A stretch of DNA of 64,000 nt from CAYSFW01 sp050329935 (GTDB lineage Bacteria; Pseudomonadota; Gammaproteobacteria; UWMA-0217). This document shows positions 34,967 through 43,616 of the stretch, piece by piece. The stretch's first letter is position 1; each line of letters begins with the position of its first letter. Below the pieces are notes generated by a model. The model was given only the letters and a program-made list of their open reading frames with translations, did not search any database and was not told the DNA's origin. Location: assembly GCA_050329935.1 (NCBI GenBank), contig JBHJOI010000101.1:15217-79216 (forward strand), given 5' to 3'. Made by a program: the position numbers and the translations under genes.

Positions 34967-35656
34967 ATGCGTGGCGTGATCGCGGGCCTCGCGATCGCGG
35001 TAGCGATCGCCTACGCGGGCTTTCACGTCGGCAACGCCGTACATGACAACGTGCACAACCAGCGATTTATAGAGGTACGTGGCGTTGCCGAAAGGCTGGT
35101 CCAGGCGGACCATGCCGCGTGGACCTTGCCATTCTCGGTCGCCGGTCGTGATGTGCGGGAGATCATGCACCAGGTCGCGCGGCAGCAGGAGATCGTGAAG
35201 GCGTTTCTGGTCGAGCGCGGATTCAAGCCCACTGAAATCGGCCAGCAAGCGGTCGCGGTGCAGGATAACTGGAGCGTCGGCAACACCAACGCCAGTGAAC
35301 GGTACACCGGGCGCGCCGCGGTTACGTTGGCAACCTACGACGTCGCCGCCGTGCAAACGGCCGCGCAGGCGCTCGACGAACTACTAAAAGCCGACGTGTT
35401 GCTCGACTATCCGAGCATTCAGTATCGCTACACGGCGCTCAACGACGTCAAACCGGCGATGTTGACCGAGGCGACCCGTAACGCGCGGGCCGCGGCCGAG
35501 AGCTTCGCCAGCGATTCCGGGGCGCGTATCGTCAAGCTGCGTAGCGCGACGCAGGGGCTATTCAGCATCTTGTCGCCCATCGACGATTACGACGATGCGG
35601 CCTCGGTGACCAAGCGGGTACGCGTCGTGACCCGAATGCAGTACACGATAGATTGA
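34967..35656 (+). CDS. SIMPL domain (DUF541) protein, exported
   Basis: 229 residues from ATG 34967, with a membrane anchor or uncleaved signal (MRGVIAGLAIAVAIAYAGF). The SIMPL-type region begins RFIEVRGVAERLVQADHAAW and includes the duplicated alpha/beta segments LVERGFKPTEIG and TEATRNARAAAESFASDSGA. The family is periplasmic and poorly defined functionally; some members are linked to stress defence. It follows the phospholipase-D-type gene by 55 bases on the same strand, so an operon is likely. Confidence 0.8.
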   Translation: MRGVIAGLAIAVAIAYAGFHVGNAVHDNVHNQRFIEVRGVAERLVQADHAAWTLPFSVAGRDVREIMHQVARQQEIVKAFLVERGFKPTEIGQQAVAVQDNWSVGNTNASERYTGRAAVTLATYDVAAVQTAAQALDELLKADVLLDYPSIQYRYTALNDVKPAMLTEATRNARAAAESFASDSGARIVKLRSATQGLFSILSPIDDYDDAASVTKRVRVVTRMQYTID

Positions 35657-35662
35657 TGGCTC

Positions 35663-38080
35663 CTAGCGGCCAAGCCGCGTCGCTTCGCCAATCAAGCGGT
35701 CGAGTTCGTGCGCGACTTCCGGTGCGGTGCCGTCCCAGTAGCGCGTATGCGCGCCGGGGCCGATGCAACACTCGCGTCGAACCGAATCGAAGATCTTCCA
35801 ATCCGACGACCAGAGCGCGGGATCATCGTCGCGCCGCCATAGATAACGGCCGACATAGTCACCGCTGCGATACGCATTTGACCACTGGATCAGCGTGAGC
35901 CGCGAGGGGTCCGGGCCGGGAAGTCCCCCCAACGTCCCGTCGACACCGCTCCAGCCATACTGCAATGGAAACCTCAGGTTATAGAGCTGGCGCAGCGGCG
36001 AACCCATCGTGAACAAGTACACCGGCAGGTGCTCCGTGTGACCGATATCGAACAGTCGGTGTAACGAGGGGTCGTTGGTATCGCTTGGATTGCCGTACTC
36101 GCGGGTCAGGAATCGAAGCAGGTCGGCGGTGATGACGGTACCCTGACTGTGCGCCACGATCACCACGCCACTGTAGCCGTGATTGTCGCGCGGATCGCGC
36201 CAAGCCGCGATGTGGCGCAGCAACGAGGCATAGCGCCGACAGATCGCCGCACGCGGCGTCGCCGTGGTCGGCGTGTTGCGCAACCAATTCGCGACATCGA
36301 GCGCGATGTCGAGTCCGCCGCGAAACCCGAGCGCCAGAAAGCGAAACGGTCCATGCGAGCCAGTGACCGCGATCAGTATCAGCAACCCGGTCGCGAGCAC
36401 CGCGAAGCGGTCGAGCGCCTGCCACGGCCACTCGAACCCGATCGATATCAGGTAACCCAATGGCACCAACACGATCACCACGACGCGAAACGCTTCGCCG
36501 CTCAGACGCATCCAGCGAAATCCCGCGCTGAGCGAATCCCCGAGCCAGCGACTGGCGCGCGGATTACCTCGACCCTCGAACAGTTCACCCAGCGCCGCGG
36601 GCGAGATCGACCAGACCGCCAGCAATAGCGCCAGCACGATTAGACCAATACTCACGGACAACCCAGGCAGGATGCTTTGATCAATCAAGCCTTGCAAACT
36701 GGCGACTTCGTCCTGATTGAACTGCTTGGCGCGTGCCGCAAAAAACGCCAACGCTTGCCACAGTCCGGTATTGAGAATCAACACCAACGCACTCGGCAGG
36801 ATCAGACTCAGATTCACGGTCCAGACAGTCTGGCGCGCGAGTGGCCGCCCTGCCAGCGGCGTCGCGCGCGACAACCATGCGCCGGCGATCGAAACCAGTA
36901 CCGTGGCGGTGATGATGACGGCCCATACCAAGGTGTTTAGATTGGCCAACCAATGCGCGCTGGCGAGCGTCGCGGCGTAGACCTCGGCTTGCGTGCTCGA
37001 CGCTGCGCGCGTCCAGAGCGTCAACGCGAACACCAAGGCCGTGACCAGCACCAAGAGGCGCCCCAGCAACCATGCCCCGGCACGGCGTGTTTCGTAGACG
37101 CGGCACAAACGCAACACCAGCCCGGCGGCGATCAGCCACAGCCAGAAAACGAAGCCGCGGTAACCGATGCCGACGCCAAGCGTGAGCAGTATCGCCGCCA
37201 GCGTCGCCGCGAGGATCACCGGAAACAGCCATGGCCAATGGCGCCCCGCGACATACAATCGGTGGCGATACAGCATGATTCCGCCGATCCCAGCGACCAC
37301 CGCGCCGGGCACCAGCGCGAACAGCAGTTCCAGGTTCACGCCCGACGGGATGAAATACAAGGCCCCGACCACGCCAAGACTCAACAGACACAGCAATAGA
37401 ATAGGCACAACCAGCGTCAGCATGACGTCCGCGACTTCATGCAACCGTGATAGCCAGCGCCAACCGGTGCGCTGGGGTTTGAAATAGACCTGGGCGCGGT
37501 CGATGGCGATGCCGCCGAGACGGGATAAAAAGAACAGCAATAAGTAGAACTCGAACAGGACCGAGAACAGGCTAGACTTGAGCCGGGAGAGATCGGCCCA
37601 GTACATCTCGAACACGTCGACGCCGGCGTCAGCGGGTTCTCCGGGACCTGGCCGGCGAAAGCCGCGCGCGACGACAGTTTCGAGCGCGGGCTCGGTCGCG
37701 GGCTCCGCGAAGTTCTGCAGTTGTTCGCGCATCGCATCATGTTCGATGTCGTCGCAGTCGCTATTGGGTCGGACCGACGCGCGGGGGCGATTCCGGCCTT
37801 CGGGTTCGGTGGTGCCATCTTCCAGCGCGACCGTTTCGCCGCGCTTGAGATACGCAAAGGTCGCCGAGCCTTGGTTGAGCACGCCGCGGTCGGCGCCCTC
37901 GGTATCCACCCGCCTGGCAACTTCGACTCGCCGCAGCCCGAGGCGGATGCTTTCCTCCTGGAACCCAAAATAATCGTGCGCGGTATCGGGGCCGATCAAC
38001 AGATCCGTGATCGCGCGCGCCGACGCGAACGGTGCCTGATCGGCGACCCCATGGACCGCAATGACCGCTACCCTTTTCAT
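35663..38080 (-). CDS. Large membrane protein with a split alpha/beta-hydrolase (lipase-like) domain
   Basis: 805 residues. The N-terminus MKRVAVIAVHGVADQ looks like the first hydrolase strand with the oxyanion HG (residues 10-11). Residues about 160-590 hold roughly ten to twelve membrane segments. The hydrolase then resumes with the nucleophile elbow VVIVAHSQGTVITADLL (Ser645), VYLFTMGSPLRQLYN and a late His778 (GAHTRYWDG) as likely triad His. So the membrane domain appears inserted in the enzyme fold. I recognise no named family; lipase or esterase activity is inference. Divergent from 38223. Confidence 0.7.
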   Translation of the reverse strand: MKRVAVIAVHGVADQAPFASARAITDLLIGPDTAHDYFGFQEESIRLGLRRVEVARRVDTEGADRGVLNQGSATFAYLKRGETVALEDGTTEPEGRNRPRASVRPNSDCDDIEHDAMREQLQNFAEPATEPALETVVARGFRRPGPGEPADAGVDVFEMYWADLSRLKSSLFSVLFEFYLLLFFLSRLGGIAIDRAQVYFKPQRTGWRWLSRLHEVADVMLTLVVPILLLCLLSLGVVGALYFIPSGVNLELLFALVPGAVVAGIGGIMLYRHRLYVAGRHWPWLFPVILAATLAAILLTLGVGIGYRGFVFWLWLIAAGLVLRLCRVYETRRAGAWLLGRLLVLVTALVFALTLWTRAASSTQAEVYAATLASAHWLANLNTLVWAVIITATVLVSIAGAWLSRATPLAGRPLARQTVWTVNLSLILPSALVLILNTGLWQALAFFAARAKQFNQDEVASLQGLIDQSILPGLSVSIGLIVLALLLAVWSISPAALGELFEGRGNPRASRWLGDSLSAGFRWMRLSGEAFRVVVIVLVPLGYLISIGFEWPWQALDRFAVLATGLLILIAVTGSHGPFRFLALGFRGGLDIALDVANWLRNTPTTATPRAAICRRYASLLRHIAAWRDPRDNHGYSGVVIVAHSQGTVITADLLRFLTREYGNPSDTNDPSLHRLFDIGHTEHLPVYLFTMGSPLRQLYNLRFPLQYGWSGVDGTLGGLPGPDPSRLTLIQWSNAYRSGDYVGRYLWRRDDDPALWSSDWKIFDSVRRECCIGPGAHTRYWDGTAPEVAHELDRLIGEATRLGR

Positions 38081-38222
38081 TTCCGACCACTCTCCCTAAC
38101 ATAGCCGCGATTTTTAGATAGACTCCTGAAGAAGATAGACCAGTTCGCCGCCGATGGCGCGTAACGAATCCGGGCGCGGAGCGACCGGAGCCGGGGCAGT
38201 GACAAGAACCAGAGGGCACCAC

Positions 38223-38684
38223 GTGGAAGAGACAGACAGCAACAACGAACCCGATTGGGACACCCCGCTCAGTATCACCGTCACGCCTGGCTGGTTGATT
38301 CACGCGCTTTTCAGCTCCGCGAGTTCGGTCCATACCGGGTGGAGCAGCTGTGTCGACAGCGCCTTGATCGTATCGGATACCATCGCCGCCGACGATCGTA
38401 ACGGAAACTATTGTCGACTGGTCGAACAGGAGTTCTCGGAAGGCGAGGGTGAGGACACGGTCTGGCACGATTGGGGTGTCGAGATCCGGGTCGGTGAAAT
38501 GTTGATTACCGGGCACTGGCAGATCCCCGCGAGTACCTCGCCGATGGAGTGGGACTGGTGCTCGCGCGAGGCCGAGCAAGCGTTCGAGAAGGCCTGCGTG
38601 TTGTTCGGCCGGCGCGTGCGGCGCGGACTGCTGATCGAGGAGCCCGACCCGCAAAATGCGCCACCCAAGCAAAAACACCACTGA
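38223..38684 (+). CDS. Acidic protein of unknown function
   Basis: About 153 residues from GTG 38223, or 176 from the alternative start 38154; neither has a strong ribosome site. It has no signal peptide or membrane segment, several Trp and Cys residues (WSSCVDSAL, YCRLVEQEF, WDWCSREAEQAFEKACVLFG) and an acidic pI. No family is recognised. It is divergent from the split-hydrolase gene, which hints at shared regulation but nothing firm. Confidence 0.6.
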   Translation: MEETDSNNEPDWDTPLSITVTPGWLIHALFSSASSVHTGWSSCVDSALIVSDTIAADDRNGNYCRLVEQEFSEGEGEDTVWHDWGVEIRVGEMLITGHWQIPASTSPMEWDWCSREAEQAFEKACVLFGRRVRRGLLIEEPDPQNAPPKQKHH

Positions 38685-38743
38685 TTAGCTGCCGAAGTCG
38701 GGGCCGCGCGCGAGCGGAGTCCGCCGCGTGGCCAATTTTGGTC

Positions 38744-38749
38744 TATAGT
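38744..38749 (+). promoter_or_regulatory. Possible -10 element of the phasin gene
   Basis: TATAGT with a start expected near 38756. No good -35 is visible 17 bases upstream, so an activator or alternative sigma factor would be needed. Confidence 0.3.
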
Positions 38750-38752
38750 CGG

Positions 38753-38776
38753 GATGCCAATTCGAGGATTGGCATC
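38753..38776 (+). promoter_or_regulatory. Perfect 9-bp hairpin at the phasin mRNA 5' end
   Basis: GATGCCAAT (38753-38761) and ATTGGCATC (38768-38776) enclose TCGAGG. The stem lies 29 bases before the phasin ATG. If transcription starts near the TATAGT element, the mRNA would begin with this hairpin, a layout known to stabilise messages. It could instead be an operator. Confidence 0.5.
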
Positions 38777-38805
38777 ACCCCGTTTAATTTCTGGAGCCAA
38801 GCGTC

Positions 38806-39267
38806 ATGAGTAAAAAAGCCGAGACGGAAACGTCATCGCTGATGGACATGTTCGATCCACAAAAAATGTTCGATCAATTCAAGCAGGCCATGAACCAGTT
38901 CGGCGGCACAGAGGTCGACTTCTCCGCGATGCTGGATGCGCAGCGCAAGAACGTCGAGGCGATGTCCGAGGCCAACCGTAATCTGTGGGCCGGCACCGAG
39001 GCGCTGCTCAAGCGCCAGTCCGAGCTGATGGAGCAAGCTTCCAAGGAGGCGATGGAGACCTTCAAAGGTCTGGTGGATGTCAAACCGGAGGAGCTCGCGA
39101 CCAAACAGGCCGAACTGTTCACTCAGGCCTATGAGCGGGCGAGCTCGAACATGCAGGAAATCGCCGAGGTGGTGCGCAAGGCGCAGGAAGATGCCATGCA
39201 AGCGATGGACAAGCGTTTTCGCGAGAGCCTGGAAGAAGTCAAGGCCCTCGTGACCAAGAAATCGTGA
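38806..39267 (+). CDS. Phasin family protein (polyhydroxyalkanoate granule-associated)
   Basis: 153 residues, almost all amphipathic helix and rich in Ala, Glu, Lys, Gln and Met. The phasin_2-type core reads DAQRKNVEAMSEANRNLWAG, then LMEQASKEAMETFKGL and YERASSNMQEIAEVVRKAQE. Phasins coat PHA granules and affect their number; the gene implies polyester storage although no phaC is in this window. It has a 5' hairpin and ends at an inverted repeat. Confidence 0.88.
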   Translation: MSKKAETETSSLMDMFDPQKMFDQFKQAMNQFGGTEVDFSAMLDAQRKNVEAMSEANRNLWAGTEALLKRQSELMEQASKEAMETFKGLVDVKPEELATKQAELFTQAYERASSNMQEIAEVVRKAQEDAMQAMDKRFRESLEEVKALVTKKS

Positions 39268-39285
39268 GATGAATTGACTGTTCGC

Positions 39286-39322
39286 GGATGTGCGTCAACG
39301 GTATCGCAGTTGGCGTACATCC
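39286..39322. terminator. Inverted repeat between convergent phasin and aguB genes
   Basis: GGATGTGCGTCAAC (39286-39299) pairs with GTTGGCGTACATCC (39309-39322) over 14 positions including two G-T pairs, with a 9-base loop. It has no T-run but is placed to end both transcripts. Confidence 0.5.
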
Positions 39323-39324
39323 GT

Positions 39325-40209
39325 TCAGTCGCGCGCAAGTCGGGTCAGATCACCGTAGGCATCGGTTCGTCGGTCGCGCAGAAACGGCCAGACCCGCCGC
39401 TGGCGCGCGGTGCGATTCAACTCCAGCTCAGCGATCAGCGGACCTTCCGCATCTGCATCCGCCACCGCGAGTAACTCACCTTGCTGTCCGGCGATGAAGC
39501 TATGGCCCCAGAACTGGATACCCGCGGTTGCCGCGGTCGGATCAGCTTCGTGTCCGGTGCGATTTGCGACCAATACCGGTAGGTGGTTCGCGATCGCGTG
39601 CGCGCGTTGAATGGTTACCCATGCCTCGCGTTGGCGGGCGCGTTCCGCCTCGCCATCCCGCGGATCCCAGCCGATCGCGGTCGGATAAAGCAGCAGGTCC
39701 GCGCCAGCGAGCGCCATCAAACGCGCCGCTTCGGGAAACCACTGATCCCAGCACACCAGCACGCCGAGCCGGCCCAGCGAGGTCGTGATCGGCTCGAATC
39801 CCAGGTCACCGGGTGTGAAGTAAAATTTCTCATAGAACCCCGGATCGTCCGGAATATGCATCTTGCGATAGCGACCGGCGATTCGACCGTCACGCTCGAA
39901 CACCACGGCGGTATTGTGGAACAGCCCTTCCAGTCGGCGCTCGAACAGGGACGTGACGAGTACGATATCGAGCTCCTGCGCTAGCGCCGAGAAAAACGCG
40001 GTACTCGGTCCCGGGATGGGCTCCGCGAGATCGAAGACGGCAGGGTCCTCGTGCTGGCAGAAATAGGGCGTCGTATGCAATTCCTGCAACAAGACCAGCC
40101 GTGCGCCCCGGCGCGCGGCGCCACGAACCAACTCGGCGCTCTGTCGGCGATTGTGATCGGGATCGATGACGCAGGCTTGTTGAACGACGGCAACCGAGAG
40201 TTTAGACAC
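39325..40209 (-). CDS. aguB: N-carbamoylputrescine amidase
   Basis: Nitrilase-family enzyme that splits N-carbamoylputrescine to putrescine, CO2 and ammonia. The 294 residues start at GTG 40209. The Glu-Lys-Cys triad is visible in LLQELHTTPYF, YRKMHIPDDPGFYEKFYF and VLVCWDQWFPEAARLM, the last with the catalytic Cys. Its start overlaps the aguA stop by 8 bases. AguA and AguB together make a complete agmatine-to-putrescine route. Confidence 0.94.
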   Translation of the reverse strand: MSKLSVAVVQQACVIDPDHNRRQSAELVRGAARRGARLVLLQELHTTPYFCQHEDPAVFDLAEPIPGPSTAFFSALAQELDIVLVTSLFERRLEGLFHNTAVVFERDGRIAGRYRKMHIPDDPGFYEKFYFTPGDLGFEPITTSLGRLGVLVCWDQWFPEAARLMALAGADLLLYPTAIGWDPRDGEAERARQREAWVTIQRAHAIANHLPVLVANRTGHEADPTAATAGIQFWGHSFIAGQQGELLAVADADAEGPLIAELELNRTARQRRVWPFLRDRRTDAYGDLTRLARD

Positions 40210-41251
40210 GTTGAACGACTCCCGTGGGTAGCTGCATAGTCAGGCAATGCACGCTACCGGATTGATGGATGAACGGCAACGCGGGCACCGGCTCCACGGT
40301 ACGGCCGGGAAACAGCGATTCGATGATCCGTAGTGCCGATTCGTCCTCGGGCACCTGGTAGGTCGGAACGATCACCGCGCCATTCAGAATGAGAAAGTTG
40401 GCGTAGCTCGCCGGCAGTCGCTCCCCGGCAGCATTATGGCAAGGTGACGGAAACGGCAACGGCACCAGTTCGTACCGCTCGCCGAGCGCATTGCGAAAAC
40501 CTCGCAACTCGCCCTCCATCGAGCGGAGCGATTCGAAATGCGCGTCGCGCGCGTCCTCGCAGCGCAGGTAGGCGATGGTATGCGGATCGCAGAACCGCGC
40601 CAGCATGTCGATATGACCATCGGTGTCGTCGCCGTCCAGCCAGGCGTGTTCAATCCAGAGGACTTGTTCGAGCGCGAGCGTTTCGCGCAGCCATCGTTCG
40701 ATGCCGCGCGGATCGAGATCGGGGTTGCGTCCGGGGTGCGACAGGCATTCGCGGGTGGTCATGAGGGTCCCGGCGCCATCGCTCTCGATGCTGCCGCCCT
40801 CAAGCACCCTGGGAATCTCGCGGGTCGCGGCCGACGCGAGATACCCGAGCGTGGCAAGCCGAGACGTGACTGCATCGTCGAGTTCGGCCACGAACTTGTC
40901 GCCCCAACCGTTGAACCTGAAATCGAGCGCCAGCGGTCCGTCGGCCCCGGTCAAGGTAATCGGGCCGAAATCGCGCGCCCAACTGTCGTTATACGGTAGC
41001 GGTATCACGGTAAGTCGTGCCGCGTGCACGGAATCGAGCCGCAGTGTCTCACGCACCGCGTGCGTATCCAGTTCGTCCTCCGGCACCAGCAGCCATGCGC
41101 GTTCATGCCGCAATACGGTGCGCACCAACGCGGCGTAGGCCTCGACGGCGCGTGGATAGACCTCGGCCCAGCCGGACGAGACGCGCGGCCAGGCCATCAG
41201 GATTGCGTCTTGCGGTTCCCATTCGCCGGGCAGCCTTAAACTGTTGGTCAT
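40202..41251 (-). CDS. aguA: Agmatine deiminase
   Basis: Converts agmatine to N-carbamoylputrescine and ammonia. The 349 residues belong to the peptidyl-arginine-deiminase-type family. Features include LPGEWEPQDAILMAWPR at the N-terminus, NDSWARDFGPI (Asp in the active site), the HAWLDGDDTDGHIDMLARF segment and the C-terminal catalytic Cys in HQSGSVHCLTMQLPTG. It is the first gene of the aguAB pair and is cytoplasmic. Confidence 0.95.
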   Translation of the reverse strand: MTNSLRLPGEWEPQDAILMAWPRVSSGWAEVYPRAVEAYAALVRTVLRHERAWLLVPEDELDTHAVRETLRLDSVHAARLTVIPLPYNDSWARDFGPITLTGADGPLALDFRFNGWGDKFVAELDDAVTSRLATLGYLASAATREIPRVLEGGSIESDGAGTLMTTRECLSHPGRNPDLDPRGIERWLRETLALEQVLWIEHAWLDGDDTDGHIDMLARFCDPHTIAYLRCEDARDAHFESLRSMEGELRGFRNALGERYELVPLPFPSPCHNAAGERLPASYANFLILNGAVIVPTYQVPEDESALRIIESLFPGRTVEPVPALPFIHQSGSVHCLTMQLPTGVVQRV

Positions 41252-41271
41252 GTGATATCAGTGAGTTGCGA

Positions 41272-41556
41272 TTACCGACGCCGTACCACGGCGTGCACGA
41301 CCCTATCATATTCGAAGTACACGACGAATCGGTCGTAGTCCCAGCTCGAAATCGGGGGATTTCCGACTGCTGCCCGCTGTCGCAGCGGGGTGCCAAAGCG
41401 GGCCGCGACTTCCTGCTGACGCATGCCGCGGGATGGCAGGTCACGATGTTGAACGACTGCCGGCTGGCCATCGATGACGACGATGTCGCCGATCGCAGCC
41501 ACCGGCAGTACGGCCAGACTCAACGCTAACGCAATCAGAGATGGGGAGTTACGCAT
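41272..41556 (-). CDS. Small exported protein, weakly BamE/OmlA-like
   Basis: 94 residues from ATG 41556 (MRNSPSLIALALSLAVLPVA); a start at 41580 adds eight residues. It has a clear signal peptide, with no Cys for a lipobox. The mature part contains RGMRQQEVAARFGTPLRQ and SWDYDRFVVYFEYDRVVHAV, a helix-then-strand pattern reminiscent of the SmpA/OmlA fold. Function unknown. It lies just upstream of aguA on the same strand. Confidence 0.68.
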   Translation of the reverse strand: MRNSPSLIALALSLAVLPVAAIGDIVVIDGQPAVVQHRDLPSRGMRQQEVAARFGTPLRQRAAVGNPPISSWDYDRFVVYFEYDRVVHAVVRRR

Positions 41557-41683
41557 ATTTGGGCTTCCGACCTTGGACATCGATTCAAGTTGCAGATTCC
41601 GTCGGCGGGAATGTTAATGCGCGCGGGCCGGACTGCAACCCTAAAGTTTTGTTTGAGCGGGCAATGTGGTTTAATCCGCGGCC

Positions 41684-42931
41684 ATGTTCAAGCCACTTCC
41701 GCTCTTCATCGGACTGCGTTATTCAAGGGCGAAGCGGCGTACCCACTTCATTTCGTTCATCTCCCTGATATCGATCGCAGGCATCGCGCTCGGCGTGACC
41801 GCGTTGATTACTGTGCTCTCGGTCATGAATGGGTTCCAGAACGAATTGCGCGAGCGCATTCTGGGGATGGCCTCGCACATGAAGGTCTCCGAGCTTGATT
41901 CCTCGCTGACCAACTGGCGTGCCCTGCAAGCGGAACTCAATGACCAGCCGCATGTGCTCGGGAGTGCGCCGTTAATCGAGTTCGAAGCCATGCTGCACAA
42001 GGACGGACGGGTGAGCGGCGCGATTCTGCGCGGTATCGATCCGGCGGAGGAGGCGGCGGTTTCCGAGGTGCACGAGAAAATGGTGGGCGGGTCGATGGAC
42101 GCATTGCGGTCCGGCGAATACGGCATCGTGCTCGGCAAGGAGTTGGCGTTGTCGCTCGGTGTCGACATGGGTGACAAGGTGACCGTCATCACGCCGCAAT
42201 CCGTCGTGACCCCGGCCGGGATCGTGCCGCGCATGCGCCGTTTCACCGTGGTTGGCGTATTCGCGGTTGGCATGTATGAATACGACCGTGGTTCCGCGTT
42301 CCTGCAGCTCGAGGACGCGGCACGCTTGATGAACCTTGAAGACAAGGTGCAGGCGCTAAGGGTCAAGCTCGACGACATGTTTCGGGCTCGCGCCATGGTT
42401 CCCCTCCTGACTGAGCGGCTGGGTCCCAATTTCTGGATCAGCGACTGGACGCGGCAACACGCCAATTTCTTCAAGGCGATTCAGATGGAGAAGCGTGTCA
42501 TGTTCATCATCCTGCTGCTGATCGTGGTCGTCGCCGCGTTCAACATTGTTTCAACGCTGGTCATGCTGGTCAACGACAAGCGCGCCGACATTGCGATCAT
42601 GCGCACGCTCGGCATGAGTCCGTCAGGTGTCATGGGGGTGTTCGTTGTCCAGGGCACCTTGATCGGCGCCGTCGGTACGCTGCTTGGAGTCCTCTGCGGC
42701 GTGTTGCTCGCGCTTAACATCGAAACCATCGTGCCGGCGATCGAATCGATGTTCCAGACCAAGTTCCTGTCGCCCGACATCTACTACATCAGTGAACTGC
42801 CGTCGGACCTCAAGTGGAGCGATGTCTTGCTGGTCGGCACGGTATCCTTCATTGCTTCCATCGTAATGACGCTCTATCCCGCGTGGCAGGCGGCACGAAC
42901 CCAGCCGGCCGAGGCCTTGCGCTATGAATGA
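41684..42931 (+). CDS. lolC: Lipoprotein-releasing ABC permease (LolC/LolE family)
   Basis: Inner-membrane permease that lifts lipoproteins from the inner membrane towards LolA. It has 415 residues: an N-terminal membrane helix (SLISIAGIALGVTALITVLS), a periplasmic domain of about 200 residues and three C-terminal FtsX-type membrane helices (IILLLIVVVAAFNIVSTLVM and following). It overlaps lolD by 8 bases. No second permease gene follows, so one protein may serve as homodimer (LolF-like). Confidence 0.93.
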   Translation: MFKPLPLFIGLRYSRAKRRTHFISFISLISIAGIALGVTALITVLSVMNGFQNELRERILGMASHMKVSELDSSLTNWRALQAELNDQPHVLGSAPLIEFEAMLHKDGRVSGAILRGIDPAEEAAVSEVHEKMVGGSMDALRSGEYGIVLGKELALSLGVDMGDKVTVITPQSVVTPAGIVPRMRRFTVVGVFAVGMYEYDRGSAFLQLEDAARLMNLEDKVQALRVKLDDMFRARAMVPLLTERLGPNFWISDWTRQHANFFKAIQMEKRVMFIILLLIVVVAAFNIVSTLVMLVNDKRADIAIMRTLGMSPSGVMGVFVVQGTLIGAVGTLLGVLCGVLLALNIETIVPAIESMFQTKFLSPDIYYISELPSDLKWSDVLLVGTVSFIASIVMTLYPAWQAARTQPAEALRYE

Positions 42932-43616
42932 ACCTGAAGCGGAGGTCGTGCTCGAAGCGGTCGGGCTGCGGAAGATCTATCACGAGGACCGCCTGCGCGT
43001 GCCGGTGCTGCATGGTGTGGACATGACCGTGCGCGCGGGCGAGAAAGTTGCCGTGGTCGGCGCTTCCGGCAGCGGCAAGAGCACCTTGTTGCACCTGCTC
43101 GGCGGCCTTGATCTACCCAGCGAGGGCGAGGTCACGGTCTGCGGGCAACGGATCTCGCAGCTCTCCGATACCGCGCGTGGCCGGCTACGTAATCGCTGCC
43201 TGGGTTTTGTCTACCAGTTTCACCATTTGCTGCCCGAGTTCACGAGTCTCGAGAATGTCGCGTTGCCGTTGTTGCTTGCGGGCAAGAGCGTCGACGAGGC
43301 GAGCGAGCGTGCCGCCGAGTTGCTGCGGCGGGTAGGCCTGGGTGAGCGCCTGGAGCATAAACCCGGCGAGCTGTCGGGTGGCGAACGTCAACGCACCGCG
43401 ATCGCGCGCGCGCTATCGAACTCGCCCAAGATCGTCATGGCCGATGAACCGACCGGCAACCTGGATCAACGCACGTCGGCGGGGATCTACGAGACGATGT
43501 TGGAGATTAACATTGAAATGCGAACCGCTTTTGTGATCGTCACGCATGATCCGGTTTTGGCGCGGCGGCTCGATCGGATCTATCACCTCGAGGATGGCTT
43601 GCTTCAGCGACCGTGA
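42924..43616 (+). CDS. lolD: Lipoprotein-releasing ABC ATPase
   Basis: ATPase of the Lol exporter, 230 residues. It has Walker A GASGSGKS (about 43-50), the Q-loop YQFHHLLPEFTSLENVALPL characteristic of LolD, signature LSGGERQR and Walker B IVMADEPTGNLD. It starts inside the end of the permease gene. Its last 77 bases overlap, on the opposite strand, the end of the DUF2062 gene. Confidence 0.95.
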   Translation: MNEPEAEVVLEAVGLRKIYHEDRLRVPVLHGVDMTVRAGEKVAVVGASGSGKSTLLHLLGGLDLPSEGEVTVCGQRISQLSDTARGRLRNRCLGFVYQFHHLLPEFTSLENVALPLLLAGKSVDEASERAAELLRRVGLGERLEHKPGELSGGERQRTAIARALSNSPKIVMADEPTGNLDQRTSAGIYETMLEINIEMRTAFVIVTHDPVLARRLDRIYHLEDGLLQRP

